From contig JAGCJD010000044.1 of the NCBI GenBank assembly GCA_017648425.1, positions 1 to 8,509 of the forward strand: a stretch of 8,509 nucleotides of DNA, read 5' to 3'. This document shows positions 1 to 6,755 of the stretch, in pieces; position 1 is the first letter of the stretch; every line of letters begins with the position of its first letter. This stretch comes from Clostridia bacterium (GTDB lineage: Bacteria; Bacillota; Clostridia; Oscillospirales; CAG-272). The position numbers were made by a program, and so were the translations under genes. The notes under the pieces were generated by a model, which made no database searches, had not been told where the DNA came from, and saw nothing but the letters and a program-made list of their open reading frames with translations.

Positions 1-463
1 ATCTTGTAAGCGTTGCCGCTGAAAGTCTGTTCCTTGCAACAAGCAGAAGTCCGCTGGTGTTTCGGTCAAGTCTGTTTACGGGGCGAAATACGAACGGAAG
101 CCCTATTTGCGTGTATCTGTGCGTCAGAGCGTTTGCTACCGTATCACCGTAATGTCCGTGAGATTGGTGTGTTGGCATATTCGCGCTCTTGTCGGGAACT
201 ACAAGTTCGCTGTCCTCGTAAGCTATTTTAAGTTCCAGGTCGCTCGGCGTGAGCTTTTCGGGAGTTTGAATGTCCTCTACTGCGAACGATAGCACATCTG
301 ACTCTTTGACGGTAGCTCTTACGGTAACATGCTTTCCATTGAGAGTTATTCCGTTTTCAATAAATTTTAAGTGCTTGACGGTCGCTCGTGAAAAGCCGAG
401 CTCACGCCGCATTATTTCGAGTACGGAGCTTCCATCGTTTTGCTTGGATACTAAATATTCCAT
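1..463 (-). CDS. RluA-family 23S rRNA/tRNA pseudouridine synthase, 3' end cut by window
   Basis: Isomerises uridine to pseudouridine in structured RNA. The visible 154 codons start at ATG 463-461 and stay open to the window edge, so the C-terminal half is missing. Residues about 1-62 look like an S4-type RNA-binding module (RRELGFSRATVKHLK, then GITLNGKHVTVRATVKESD). Residues about 82-100 give the family motif YEDSELVV...MPTH, and residues 128-138 give RPVNRLDRNTS, the catalytic loop with Asp133 as presumed nucleophile. The usual His of the HRLD motif is Asn here, a variant I recall as common in Clostridia. The start overlaps the lepA stop by one base (TGATG) and has only a weak upstream SD, so translation is probably coupled to lepA. 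Which RNA position it modifies cannot be told. Confidence 0.88.
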   Translation of the reverse strand, partial: MEYLVSKQNDGSSVLEIMRRELGFSRATVKHLKFIENGITLNGKHVTVRATVKESDVLSFAVEDIQTPEKLTPSDLELKIAYEDSELVVPDKSANMPTHQSHGHYGDTVANALTHRYTQIGLPFVFRPVNRLDRNTSGLLLVARNRLSAATLTR

Positions 464-2283
464 CAGTTGTCGTCATCCAGCTTGAGAACTGCCATGAACG
501 CCTCGGGAGATACTTGAACAGAGCCGAGCTGACGCATCTTCTTTTTACCCTCTTTTTGCTTTTCAAGCAGCTTTTTCTTACGAGTTATATCACCGCCGTA
601 GCACTTTGCAAGGACATCCTTACGCATAGCCTTTACGGTTTCACGCGCGATTATTCGCGATCCGATTGCTGCTTGTATCGGGATTTCGAAGAGCTGTCGG
701 GGAATGTTGTCCTTGAGCTTTTCGGCAATACGCCTTGCTCTGCCATACGCCTTTTCCTCGTGAACTATAAATGAAAGCGCGTCAACCTGCTCGCCATTAA
801 GAAGAAAATCAAGCTTTACGAGCTTGCTCGCTACATAATCGCCAAGCTCGTAGTCGAGTGACGCATATCCGCGTGAACGGCTTTTGAGAGCATCAAAAAA
901 GTCGTATATTATTTCATTGAGCGGTAGGTCGTAGTGAAGCTCGACACGCACGGTGTCTATATATTTCATGTCTATAAATGTTCATCGTCTGTCCTGACAC
1001 AGGTCCATAAGTCCGCCGACATATTCGGTGGGGGTTATTATATTAGCCTTTACTATCGGCTCGTAAGCTACATCTAGTTCGTCCGCGGGAGGGAAATTTG
1101 AGGGGTTATCTATGCGTACCGTTTCGCCATCACGCCTTTTGACCTCGTAAATAACGGAGGGCGCGGTCGTTATAAGGTCAAGATTGAACTCCCGTTCAAG
1201 TCTTTCCTCAATTATCTCCATGTGCCAAAGTCCCAAGAATCCGCAACGGAAGCCAAATCCGAGCGCTATTGAGGTTTCAGGCTCAAATACGAGAGCTGCG
1301 TCATTAAGACGGAGCTTTTCAAGCGCATCGCGGAGGTCTCCGTATTTTGCTCCGTCCGCGGGGTAAATACCTGCATAGACCATGGGCTGTACGGGCTTAA
1401 ATCCAGGCATGGGATCTTCTGTGGGGCGCTCGTCAAGTGTTATGGTGTCGCCAACCTGCGTGTCTCCCACGCTCTTTATGGAGGCTGTTATATATCCGAC
1501 ATCGCCTGCGGAAATGCGTTCGGTCTTTTGCAGCCCGAATGGTGTCATGTATCCTACATCTACTACATCGAATACAGCTCCTGTGCTCATGAGCCTTATC
1601 CTGTCGCCGCTTTTTAGCTCGCCGTCAATTACTCTTACATTGACTACGACACCGAGATAGCTGTCGTAATATGAGTCGAATATAAGCGCTTTAAGCGGGG
1701 CGCTCTCATCGCCCTTGGGTGGCGGAACATCACGCACAACGGCTTCAAGAACCTGCTCTATGTTAAGTCCTGTTTTAGCTGAAACTGCAGGGCAGTCCTC
1801 AGCGGGAATGCCGATAATGTCCTCTATTTCTCCACGGACACGCTCTATGTCTGCGGAGGGTAGATCTATTTTGTTTATAACGGGAACTATTTCGAGGTTT
1901 GCATCTACCGCAAGATATGCGTTTGCAAGCGTTTGAGCCTCTATTCCCTGAGTAGCGTCAACAACGAGTATAGCACCGTCACATGCATTAAGAGAGCGGG
2001 ATACTTCATAGTTAAAGTCCACATGCCCTGGTGTATCTATAAGGTTGAATTCATATGTCTCGCCGTTTTTTGCGGTGTAATTCAAGCGTACGGCGGTTGC
2101 CTTTATCGTTATACCACGCTCTTTTTCAAGCTCCATGTTATCAAGCAATCTGTTTTCCATTTCTCTTTGAGAAACTGTATCGGTTGCTTCGAGTATTCTG
2201 TCGGCAAGCGTTGATTTGCCGTGGTCGATATGGGCTATTATGGAAAAATTCCTTATATGTTGCTGTCTTTCGGTGTTTGCCAT
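463..2283 (-). pseudogene. lepA: Elongation factor 4 (LepA), interrupted by one in-frame UGA at codon 434
   Basis: LepA/EF4 is a ribosome-associated translational GTPase. Start ATG 2283-2281 (MANTERQQHIRNF) is chosen because GGAG at 2293-2290 lies 6 bases upstream and the promoter -35 box covers the longer upstream ATG at 2352. GTPase motifs are complete: G1 AHIDHGKST (17-25), G2 region ERGITI (55-60), G3 DTPGH (83-87), G4 NKID (137-140), G5 SAK (168-170). Domain II, the EF-G-like domains and the LepA-specific C-terminal domain (GYASLDYE, then CYGGDITRKKKLLEKQKEGKK near the end) follow. The whole reading is 606 codons, the normal family length, but codon 434 (984-982) is TGA where homologues have Gly in a motif like CQ(E/D)(K/R)RG. 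Frame is kept on both sides: codons 1-433 read to QDRR, and codons 435-606 resume with TFIDMKYID. If UGA terminates, the product loses part of domain V and the C-terminal domain. A restart at ATG 969 lacks a visible SD. The cause may be a point nonsense mutation, a sequencing error, or readthrough. Confidence 0.9.
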
Positions 2284-2323
2284 CATTATCTCCATATAAA
2301 TAATATATAAGTTATATATAATA

Positions 2324-2352
2324 ATTATATAACATTTTTGAAAAATTCTCAA
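2324..2352 (-). promoter_or_regulatory. Sigma-A promoter of lepA and the pseudouridine synthase gene
   Basis: On the minus strand TTGAGA (2352-2347) and TATAAT (2329-2324) are separated by exactly 17 bases. Transcription should begin near 2317, giving a leader of about 34 bases that contains the GGAG at 2293-2290. Confidence 0.75.
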
Positions 2353-2446
2353 TAGGATTTTGCGTTTTCGGTAAAAAAATTAACAAAAACTTGGTAAATA
2401 CACATATTGATAGAAAAAAGTGCAAATAAAACAGTCAACTTGACAA

Positions 2447-2499
2447 TTTTTGTCTTGAAATTATTGCTTTTTGTCTTGAAAACACCAGTTGTTTGTCTT
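2447..2499 (+). repeat. Three phased direct repeats in the oxidoreductase promoter
   Basis: TTTGTCTT occurs at 2449-2456, 2470-2477 and 2492-2499, i.e. at 21 and 22 base steps, about two helical turns each. The first two copies are part of a longer 14-base match, TTTTTGTCTTGAAA, at 2447-2460 and 2468-2481. The second copy runs into the -35 box and the third into the -10 box. This looks like a set of operator half-sites, but simple promoter duplication is possible. Confidence 0.5.
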
Positions 2500-2504
2500 A
2501 TAAT
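2476..2504 (+). promoter_or_regulatory. Sigma-A promoter of the Gfo/Idh/MocA oxidoreductase
   Basis: TTGAAA (2476-2481), a 17 base spacer and a perfect TATAAT (2499-2504) predict a start near 2511, about 43 bases before the ATG. A TTGACA further upstream (2440-2445) has no good partner -10 box. The region from 2284 to 2553 is otherwise AT-rich and non-coding and serves this gene and lepA divergently. Confidence 0.75.
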
Positions 2505-2553
2505 TAGCATGTAAGAAAAAACTGTTTTTTGCAGTACGAAAGGAATTCGAACA

Positions 2554-3618
2554 ATGTCTGAAAACAAAAAAAGAGTAGCTATCGTAGGTTACGGCGGAAT
2601 GGGTAGCTGGCATGCAAGACACATTTTGGCAAGTGATGTTTGCGAGCTTGCGGGAATATGGGATATAAAGCCCGAAAGACGCGCTCTTGCCGAGAGCAAC
2701 GGAATACATGTGTATTCTTCGCTCAACGATCTGCTTGCCGATAAAAGCATTGAAATAGTTACGATTGCCGTTCCGAATGAGTGTCATATGCCGATAGCTT
2801 TGGAGGCTATGGACAGTGGAAAAAATGTGGTTTGCGAAAAGCCCGTTACATTAAATCATGAGGAGCTTGAAAAAATAATAGATAAATCAAAAAGCACGGG
2901 AAAGCTGTTTTCGGTTCACCAGAACAGACGCTGGGACTGCGATTACCTCATAATGAAGGACTTGTACGCATCGGGTAAGCTTGGCGAGGTGTTCTCGATT
3001 GAGTCAAGATACCACGGTTCTCGCGGAATTCCAGGTGATTGGAGAGCTAAAAAGGAGCATGGCGGCGGAATGATGCTTGACTGGGGTGTTCACCTTATAG
3101 ACCAGATCCTTGGAATAGCGTGTGACCGCAAAATAGAAAAGATTTACTGTCGTTGCGACCATATTACAAATGATGAGGTCGATGACGGATTTAAGCTTGA
3201 AATATACTTCAACGGCGGTTTTACCGCTCATGTTGAGGTCGGTACATCTAACTTTATTTCCATGCCTCGCTTCTTTATGGCGGGTAGGCTCGGAGCAGCT
3301 ATGATAGAGGACTGGAAGTCGGATTGCAGAGTAGTGCTTTGTGACGAGTGGGACGAAAAGGATGTAAAGCCTGTCGTTACTGCGGCGGGACTTACAAAAA
3401 CAATGGCTCCAAGAGATGAAAACACTACTACGGAGTTTGTTATTCCTCGTCCTGCATCTGATGTTCACAACTTCTATCGCAATATTTGTCGCGCTATTGA
3501 CGGAAAGGAAGAGCAGCTTATCAAAAACAACGAGGTCTTGCGCGTAATGCTTGTTATGGAGGCGGCGTTCCGTTCCGATGAGCTTTGCGCAGTTGTTGAT
3601 TTTGAGGATATAGTTTAA
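2554..3618 (+). CDS. Gfo/Idh/MocA family NAD(P)-dependent oxidoreductase
   Basis: Predicted cytosolic sugar or cyclitol dehydrogenase of 354 residues, the usual family length. The N-terminal Rossmann fold has VAIVGYGGMGSWHARHI (residues 8-24, GxGxxG), then IAVPNECHMPIALEAM (71-86) and the family signature CEKP at 94-97, whose Lys is a catalytic residue in characterised members. The C-terminal domain carries GGGMMLDWGVHLID (170-183), with Asp176 and His180 in the positions of the known catalytic Asp/His pair. VHQNRRWDCDY (121-131) resembles the inositol-dehydrogenase-like branch (YvaA/IolW/YdgJ type), but the substrate cannot be assigned. Start ATG 2554 is preceded by AAGGA at 2540-2544. It stands alone between its own promoter and a terminator, with no sugar transport or catabolic neighbour to indicate its pathway. 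Confidence 0.92.
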   Translation: MSENKKRVAIVGYGGMGSWHARHILASDVCELAGIWDIKPERRALAESNGIHVYSSLNDLLADKSIEIVTIAVPNECHMPIALEAMDSGKNVVCEKPVTLNHEELEKIIDKSKSTGKLFSVHQNRRWDCDYLIMKDLYASGKLGEVFSIESRYHGSRGIPGDWRAKKEHGGGMMLDWGVHLIDQILGIACDRKIEKIYCRCDHITNDEVDDGFKLEIYFNGGFTAHVEVGTSNFISMPRFFMAGRLGAAMIEDWKSDCRVVLCDEWDEKDVKPVVTAAGLTKTMAPRDENTTTEFVIPRPASDVHNFYRNICRAIDGKEEQLIKNNEVLRVMLVMEAAFRSDELCAVVDFEDIV

Positions 3619-3620
3619 TA

Positions 3621-3650
3621 AAAAAAGGGGCTTTACGCCCCTTTTTGTTT
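3621..3650. terminator. Bidirectional intrinsic terminator between oxidoreductase and small peptide gene
   Basis: GGGGC (3627-3631), loop TTTAC, GCCCC (3637-3641), flanked by six A on the left (3621-3626) and five T on the right (3642-3646). The A/T flanks give a U-tract for both directions, so it can stop the oxidoreductase transcript on the plus strand and the peptide transcript on the minus strand. Confidence 0.9.
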
Positions 3651-3666
3651 TGCTTTTGCCGCGTTG

Positions 3667-3756
3667 TTAACCGCAGCAGCAGAATACGAGAATTATAGCT
3701 ATAATGATGAGCCAGATGTTGCTGTTGTCGAAAAGGTTGCAAAGACAGTTATTCAT
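3667..3756 (-). CDS. 29-residue Cys-rich single-span membrane peptide
   Basis: A short ORF too small for ordinary gene finding. ATG 3756-3754 is preceded by a strong GGAGG (3770-3766) at 9 bases, and TAA 3669-3667 is followed by the two-way terminator at 3621-3650. The peptide begins MNNCLCNLFDNSN, continues with one hydrophobic stretch of about 13-14 residues (IWLIIIAIILVF, about 14-25) and ends in CCCG. Short peptides of this build (a polar N-terminus with CxC, one Ile/Leu-rich helix, a terminal Cys cluster) recur in Clostridia from memory, and resemble the YjcZ-type small sporulation membrane proteins in size and shape, but I cannot show homology. The good ribosome site, clean terminator and membrane-like composition make a real gene likely. 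No convincing promoter was found. Function unknown. Confidence 0.72.
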   Translation of the reverse strand: MNNCLCNLFDNSNIWLIIIAIILVFCCCG

Positions 3757-3852
3757 AAAATAAATCCTCCGTAGTGTAGTTGTTGAGAACTTTCGCTCTC
3801 GATACCATAATATGTAGCGGGACATTGAGAGGTTACATTATTTTTTGTGGTG

Positions 3853-3881
3853 TTGACTTTATATAAAAAAGGTGGTATAAT
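3853..3881 (+). promoter_or_regulatory. Sigma-A promoter with extended -10, nucleotidyltransferase gene
   Basis: TTGACT (3853-3858), 17 base spacer, TGG plus TATAAT (-10 at 3876-3881). Predicted start is near 3888. A perfect palindrome TGTATACA (3881-3888) lies directly over the start, and an 8-base inverted pair, GTTACATT (3832-3839) and AATGTAAC (3889-3896), flanks the promoter. The rest of 3757-3852 shows nothing recognisable. Confidence 0.8.
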
Positions 3882-3913
3882 GTATACAAATGTAACTGAT
3901 ATTGGAGGTTGAT

Positions 3914-4798
3914 ATGAGGACTACGCTATTGATAATGGCGGCGGGACTTGGTTCGCGCTATGGTGGAGATAAGCAGATTGACGGCTTGGGCCCAAATGGG
4001 GAAATGCTTATGCAATATTCTATATATGACGCGGTGAGCGCGGGATTTGACAAGCTGGTATTCGTTATAAAGCCACAGTATAAGGAGCTTATAGAGGGCC
4101 TTTGTGAAAAATTCAGCGGTATTGAAAAGCAATTTGTATATCAGGATTTTTCCAGCATACCTTCGTTTTATAAAATCCCCGACGAGCGTGTAAAGCCGTT
4201 CGGTACAGTTCACGCCACGCTTTGCGCGGCAAATGCTGTGAGTGAGCCATTTGCGGTGATAAACGCTGACGATTTTTACGGCAAGGACGCATTCAAAAAG
4301 ATGCACGACAGACTTGTATCGCTTTGCCCCTCGGAGGCATCAATGGTGGCGTACAGACTTAAAAATACTGTAAGCCCAAGCGGAGCTGTTACGCGCGGAA
4401 TTTGCGAGATCAAGAACGGCAAGCTCGCTTCCGTTACGGAAACCTATAAGATAACGCTTGATGCTGATGGAGGAATACGCGATGGAGAGCGCGGAAAGCT
4501 TGACGAAAACGCATTCGTTTCAATGAATTTGTGGGGATTCCACCCAAGCGTTTTTGAATGCATGAGAGCGCGCTTTGACGATTTTCTCAGCGGCATAGCT
4601 GAGGGGGACATTAAGTCGGAGTACGCCTTGCCAACGCTTATTGACCAAATGATAGCTGACGGTGAGATCTGCGTTGATGTTCTTGACACGAACGCCGTGT
4701 GGTTTGGGGTTACTTACAGAGAGGACAGACAAAGCGTTGCAGACGCACTTTTGAAAATGCACGAGAGTGGAGAATATCCCAAGGAGCTAAAGATATAA
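3914..4798 (+). CDS. Sugar-nucleotidyltransferase-like protein (NTP transferase family)
   Basis: A 294-residue cytosolic protein of the NTP_transferase superfamily, which activates sugar phosphates with UTP, CTP or similar nucleotides. The N-terminus MRTTLLIMAAGLGSRYGGDKQ has the nucleotide-binding signature GLGSRYGG (11-18) followed by Lys20; GPNGEMLMQYSIYDA (26-40) continues it. GTVHA (97-101) and the metal-binding region INADDFYG (116-123) match the catalytic core. The branch is the short Clostridial 'nucleotidyltransferase' group rather than true GalU or RmlA, and substrate and nucleotide are not predictable. Start ATG 3914 is chosen over the in-frame TTG at 3902 because GGAGG (3904-3908) overlaps that TTG and sits 5 bases before the ATG. 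It is a single-gene unit with its own promoter and terminator. Confidence 0.87.
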   Translation: MRTTLLIMAAGLGSRYGGDKQIDGLGPNGEMLMQYSIYDAVSAGFDKLVFVIKPQYKELIEGLCEKFSGIEKQFVYQDFSSIPSFYKIPDERVKPFGTVHATLCAANAVSEPFAVINADDFYGKDAFKKMHDRLVSLCPSEASMVAYRLKNTVSPSGAVTRGICEIKNGKLASVTETYKITLDADGGIRDGERGKLDENAFVSMNLWGFHPSVFECMRARFDDFLSGIAEGDIKSEYALPTLIDQMIADGEICVDVLDTNAVWFGVTYREDRQSVADALLKMHESGEYPKELKI

Positions 4799-4803
4799 TT
4801 TAT

Positions 4804-4838
4804 CAATAAAAGCGGTGTTTTTTACACCGCTTTTATTG
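4804..4838. terminator. Intrinsic terminator after the nucleotidyltransferase gene
   Basis: A perfect 15 bp stem (4804-4818 with 4824-4838), loop of five T, core GCGGTGT/ACACCGC. The 3' arm is T-rich (TTTTATTGTTT), so it acts on the plus-strand transcript. It isolates this gene from the next operon. Confidence 0.9.
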
Positions 4839-4853
4839 TTTACAAAATCGTGA

Positions 4854-4882
4854 TTGAAAAAGCGTTATAAAAATGGTATAAT
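4854..4882 (+). promoter_or_regulatory. Sigma-A promoter of the TPR-DUF4037 operon
   Basis: TTGAAA (4854-4859), 17 base spacer, TGG plus TATAAT (-10 at 4877-4882). Predicted start is near 4889, about 29 bases before the ATG at 4918. An upstream in-frame ATG at 4885 falls at or before the transcription start and is therefore not used. Confidence 0.8.
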
Positions 4883-4917
4883 AAATGTGTAAGAAATTTG
4901 TATTTCAGGAGGTCAAA

Positions 4918-5742
4918 ATGATAGATAAGTTTGATTACGCCGAGACTAACTGTCCGCTTTGTAACGGCGAGGATTTTTATTATCCTAAAAAGGACGCTCC
5001 TCTTGGAAGGATACCAGTTGAGCGTATAATCCGAAAAATAGACAGTCTTTTTGATAAAAATGATTACACCGAAGCGGGAAGATTGCTTGTATATTGGAGA
5101 AATGAGGCTGTTGACCTTAAAGATAAAAGCGGAGAGCTTGCTATGGAAAATGAGCTTGTGGGCTATTATCGCAAGCAGAATGATATGGAAAACGGACTTG
5201 CTTCTGTATCCCGCGCGCTTGCTCTTACGGAGGAACTTAATCAGGACGACATGGCTTCGGGCGCAACTGTTTTTTTGAACTGCGCAACGGCTTATAAGGC
5301 GTTTGCTATGGCGGATAAAGCAATGCCACTTTATGAGCGCGCCGAGCAGATATATAAGAGCACCTTGTCGGCAGAGGATGCGCGCTTTGGCGGACTTTAC
5401 AACAATATGGCGCTGGCTCTTGCAGACCTTGAAAGATTTGAACAGGCGGAAAATGCTTATTTTAAGGCGCTCGGTATTATGGAAAGCATACCCACGGGAG
5501 CGACAGAGGCTGCTATTACCTATATAAATCTTGCGCATATGTACGAAAACTGTGGGAAAGAAACAAAAATCGGTGACTGCATGAAAAGAGCTTGCGAACT
5601 TTTGCAAAGTAAGGACATTCCGCATGACGGATATTATGCCTTTGTGCTTGAAAAATGCGCTCCGTCATTTGGATATTTTGGGGACACCGAGATATATGAG
5701 AGAATGATGATGGAAGCGGAGGAGATCTATGCGAGGTCTTGA
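4918..5742 (+). CDS. TPR-repeat protein, first gene of a pair with a DUF4037 protein
   Basis: A 274-residue soluble protein. Start ATG 4918 has AGGAGGT at 4907-4913. After a short N-terminal segment with one CxxC (NCPLCNGEDFYYP, Cys12 and Cys15), the protein is all-helical with tetratricopeptide-like repeats, roughly at 76-109, 115-150, 157-190 and 199-232. The clearest is LYNNMALALADLERFEQAEN (160-179). TPRs bind peptides or partner proteins, so a scaffold or adaptor role is inferred. A single CxxC is only half of a typical zinc site, although it could bind metal in a dimer. The end overlaps the next gene by 14 bases and carries that gene's GGAGG (5718-5722), so the two are surely co-translated and probably work together. 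Specific function unknown. Confidence 0.82.
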   Translation: MIDKFDYAETNCPLCNGEDFYYPKKDAPLGRIPVERIIRKIDSLFDKNDYTEAGRLLVYWRNEAVDLKDKSGELAMENELVGYYRKQNDMENGLASVSRALALTEELNQDDMASGATVFLNCATAYKAFAMADKAMPLYERAEQIYKSTLSAEDARFGGLYNNMALALADLERFEQAENAYFKALGIMESIPTGATEAAITYINLAHMYENCGKETKIGDCMKRACELLQSKDIPHDGYYAFVLEKCAPSFGYFGDTEIYERMMMEAEEIYARS

Positions 5743-6667
5743 TATTTCAAGAGAGTTTTATTTGCAGTATGGTAGACCTATGCTCGATGAGTACTTCTCC
5801 TTTGCCAAGGATCGCATAGCGGCAGGACTTGTCGGAGAGGGCTCTGAATGTCTTGGTTTTGATGACGATATTTCCCGTGACCACGATTTTGATGCGGGAT
5901 TTTGTCTTTGGATAACGAGAGAGGACGAAAGGGAGTTCGGGTTTAAGCTTGAGAGAGCTTATGCAAAACTACCCAAGGAATTTATGGGACTTAAACGGAG
6001 TATTGTTTCGCCTGTGGGAGGAAGCAGACACGGAGTTGTTACTATTGAGGATTTTTACACTCGCTTTTTGGGAGCGCCGACAGCACCCGACAGTGTTGAG
6101 CGTTGGCTGTACACGCCGTCACATTCGCTTTTAGCCGCTTCAAACGGAGAGGTCTTTGAGGATAAACTCGGAGAGTTTTCGCAGATACGGCAAGTTCTGC
6201 TTGCGGGATATCCCGAGGATATACGCAGAAAAAAGCTAGCCGCGCATACCGTTTTTATGGCGCAGGCGGGGCAATATAATTATTCAAGATGTGTCAAAAG
6301 AGGTGAGCTTGGCGCGGCACAGCTTGCTGTGTTTGAATTCGTCAAGCACGCAATCTCAGCTATATATTTGCTCAATAACAGTTATGAGCCGTATTACAAA
6401 TGGTCTTATCGAGGACTTTCACGATTGAAAACGCTTGGAAATGTGGGAGATGCGTTGCAGGTGCTTACAGAGATAGACAATACAAATAAAAATTTTGAGA
6501 TAAAGCAAGACGCAATTGAGGATATAGCTACTCTTTTTATTGACGAATTTAAGAAGCAGGAGCTTTCCGAGGCTGTTTGCGCAGACCTTGAAAGACATGC
6601 GTATTCAATTCTTGACGGCATTGAGTATTCAAGGTTGAGGAATATGCACATCATGGAGGGCGTATAA
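5729..6667 (+). CDS. DUF4037 family protein with nucleotidyltransferase-like signature
   Basis: A 312-residue soluble protein. ATG 5729 is inside the end of the TPR gene, with GGAGG (5718-5722) 6 bases before it. Residues 38-53, GSECLGFDDDISRDHD, fit the hG[GS]...DxD pattern of DNA polymerase beta-like nucleotidyltransferases: Gly38-Ser39 and the acidic pair Asp51/Asp53. The later regions GEVFEDKLGEFSQIRQ (140-155) and KHAISAIYLLNNSYEPYYKW (206-225) are, from memory, typical of the DUF4037 domain and resemble the helical domain of aminoglycoside-type nucleotidyltransferases. This suggests transfer of a nucleotide to a small molecule, RNA or protein; the substrate is unknown. No experimentally proven member is known to me. 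No terminator is visible between its stop and the promoter at 6689, so some readthrough into the next gene is possible. Confidence 0.82.
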   Translation: MRGLDISREFYLQYGRPMLDEYFSFAKDRIAAGLVGEGSECLGFDDDISRDHDFDAGFCLWITREDEREFGFKLERAYAKLPKEFMGLKRSIVSPVGGSRHGVVTIEDFYTRFLGAPTAPDSVERWLYTPSHSLLAASNGEVFEDKLGEFSQIRQVLLAGYPEDIRRKKLAAHTVFMAQAGQYNYSRCVKRGELGAAQLAVFEFVKHAISAIYLLNNSYEPYYKWSYRGLSRLKTLGNVGDALQVLTEIDNTNKNFEIKQDAIEDIATLFIDEFKKQELSEAVCADLERHAYSILDGIEYSRLRNMHIMEGV

Positions 6668-6688
6668 CTGCTTTTTTGCGCTTATCTA

Positions 6689-6717
6689 TTGACAAAATCA
6701 TTTGTTAGTGATATACT
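6689..6717 (+). promoter_or_regulatory. Near-consensus sigma-A promoter of the ECF transporter S component
   Basis: Perfect TTGACA (6689-6694), 17 base spacer, TATACT (6712-6717) preceded by TGA as extended -10. Predicted start is near 6724, inside the left arm of the inverted repeat at 6718-6741. Such a strong promoter combined with a symmetrical site suggests a repressed gene. Confidence 0.82.
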
Positions 6718-6741
6718 TATCATAATTTCTTTTTTATGATA
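6718..6741 (+). repeat. Inverted repeat over the predicted transcription start (operator candidate)
   Basis: TATCATAA (6718-6725) and TTATGATA (6734-6741) are perfect 8-base arms around TTTCTTTT. The left arm begins right after the -10 box. It is too AT-rich for a stable RNA hairpin, so a protein-binding site is the likelier reading. No known regulator motif is recognised. Confidence 0.45.
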
Positions 6742-6755
6742 TGGAGTGACTTTTA

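Noticed and set aside
13..774. Plus-strand open frames over the pseudouridine synthase and lepA region
   Set aside because: They lie opposite genes with clear family motifs, have no ribosome binding sites and no recognisable protein character.
982..984. Selenocysteine or genome-wide UGA-to-glycine recoding at the lepA UGA
   Set aside because: The position is Gly in the family, not Cys; no convincing SECIS-type hairpin directly follows (only a 5-base GACAC/GTGTC match about 27 bases on); and UGA is used as the normal stop of several genes in this window.
2284..2352. Longer LepA N-terminus starting at ATG 2352
   Set aside because: The extra 23 residues have no similarity to LepA, the codons overlap the promoter -35 and -10 boxes, and a proper GGAG precedes the ATG at 2283.
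3004..3468. Minus-strand open frame opposite the oxidoreductase
   Set aside because: It covers the catalytic Asp/His region of a well-supported Gfo/Idh/MocA protein and has no independent evidence.
3926..4306. Minus-strand open frame opposite the nucleotidyltransferase
   Set aside because: Antisense to the nucleotide-binding signature of a clear gene; no SD and no recognisable motif.
4840..5625. Long minus-strand open frame (261 codons) opposite the TPR gene
   Set aside because: The plus strand has the promoter, a strong SD, TPR pattern and operon overlap; the antisense frame is a shadow of its codon bias and has no SD or family motif.
6668..6755. Riboswitch in the ECF-S leader
   Set aside because: With a start near 6724 only about 30 bases of leader remain, too short for any known riboswitch, and no conserved motif is seen.
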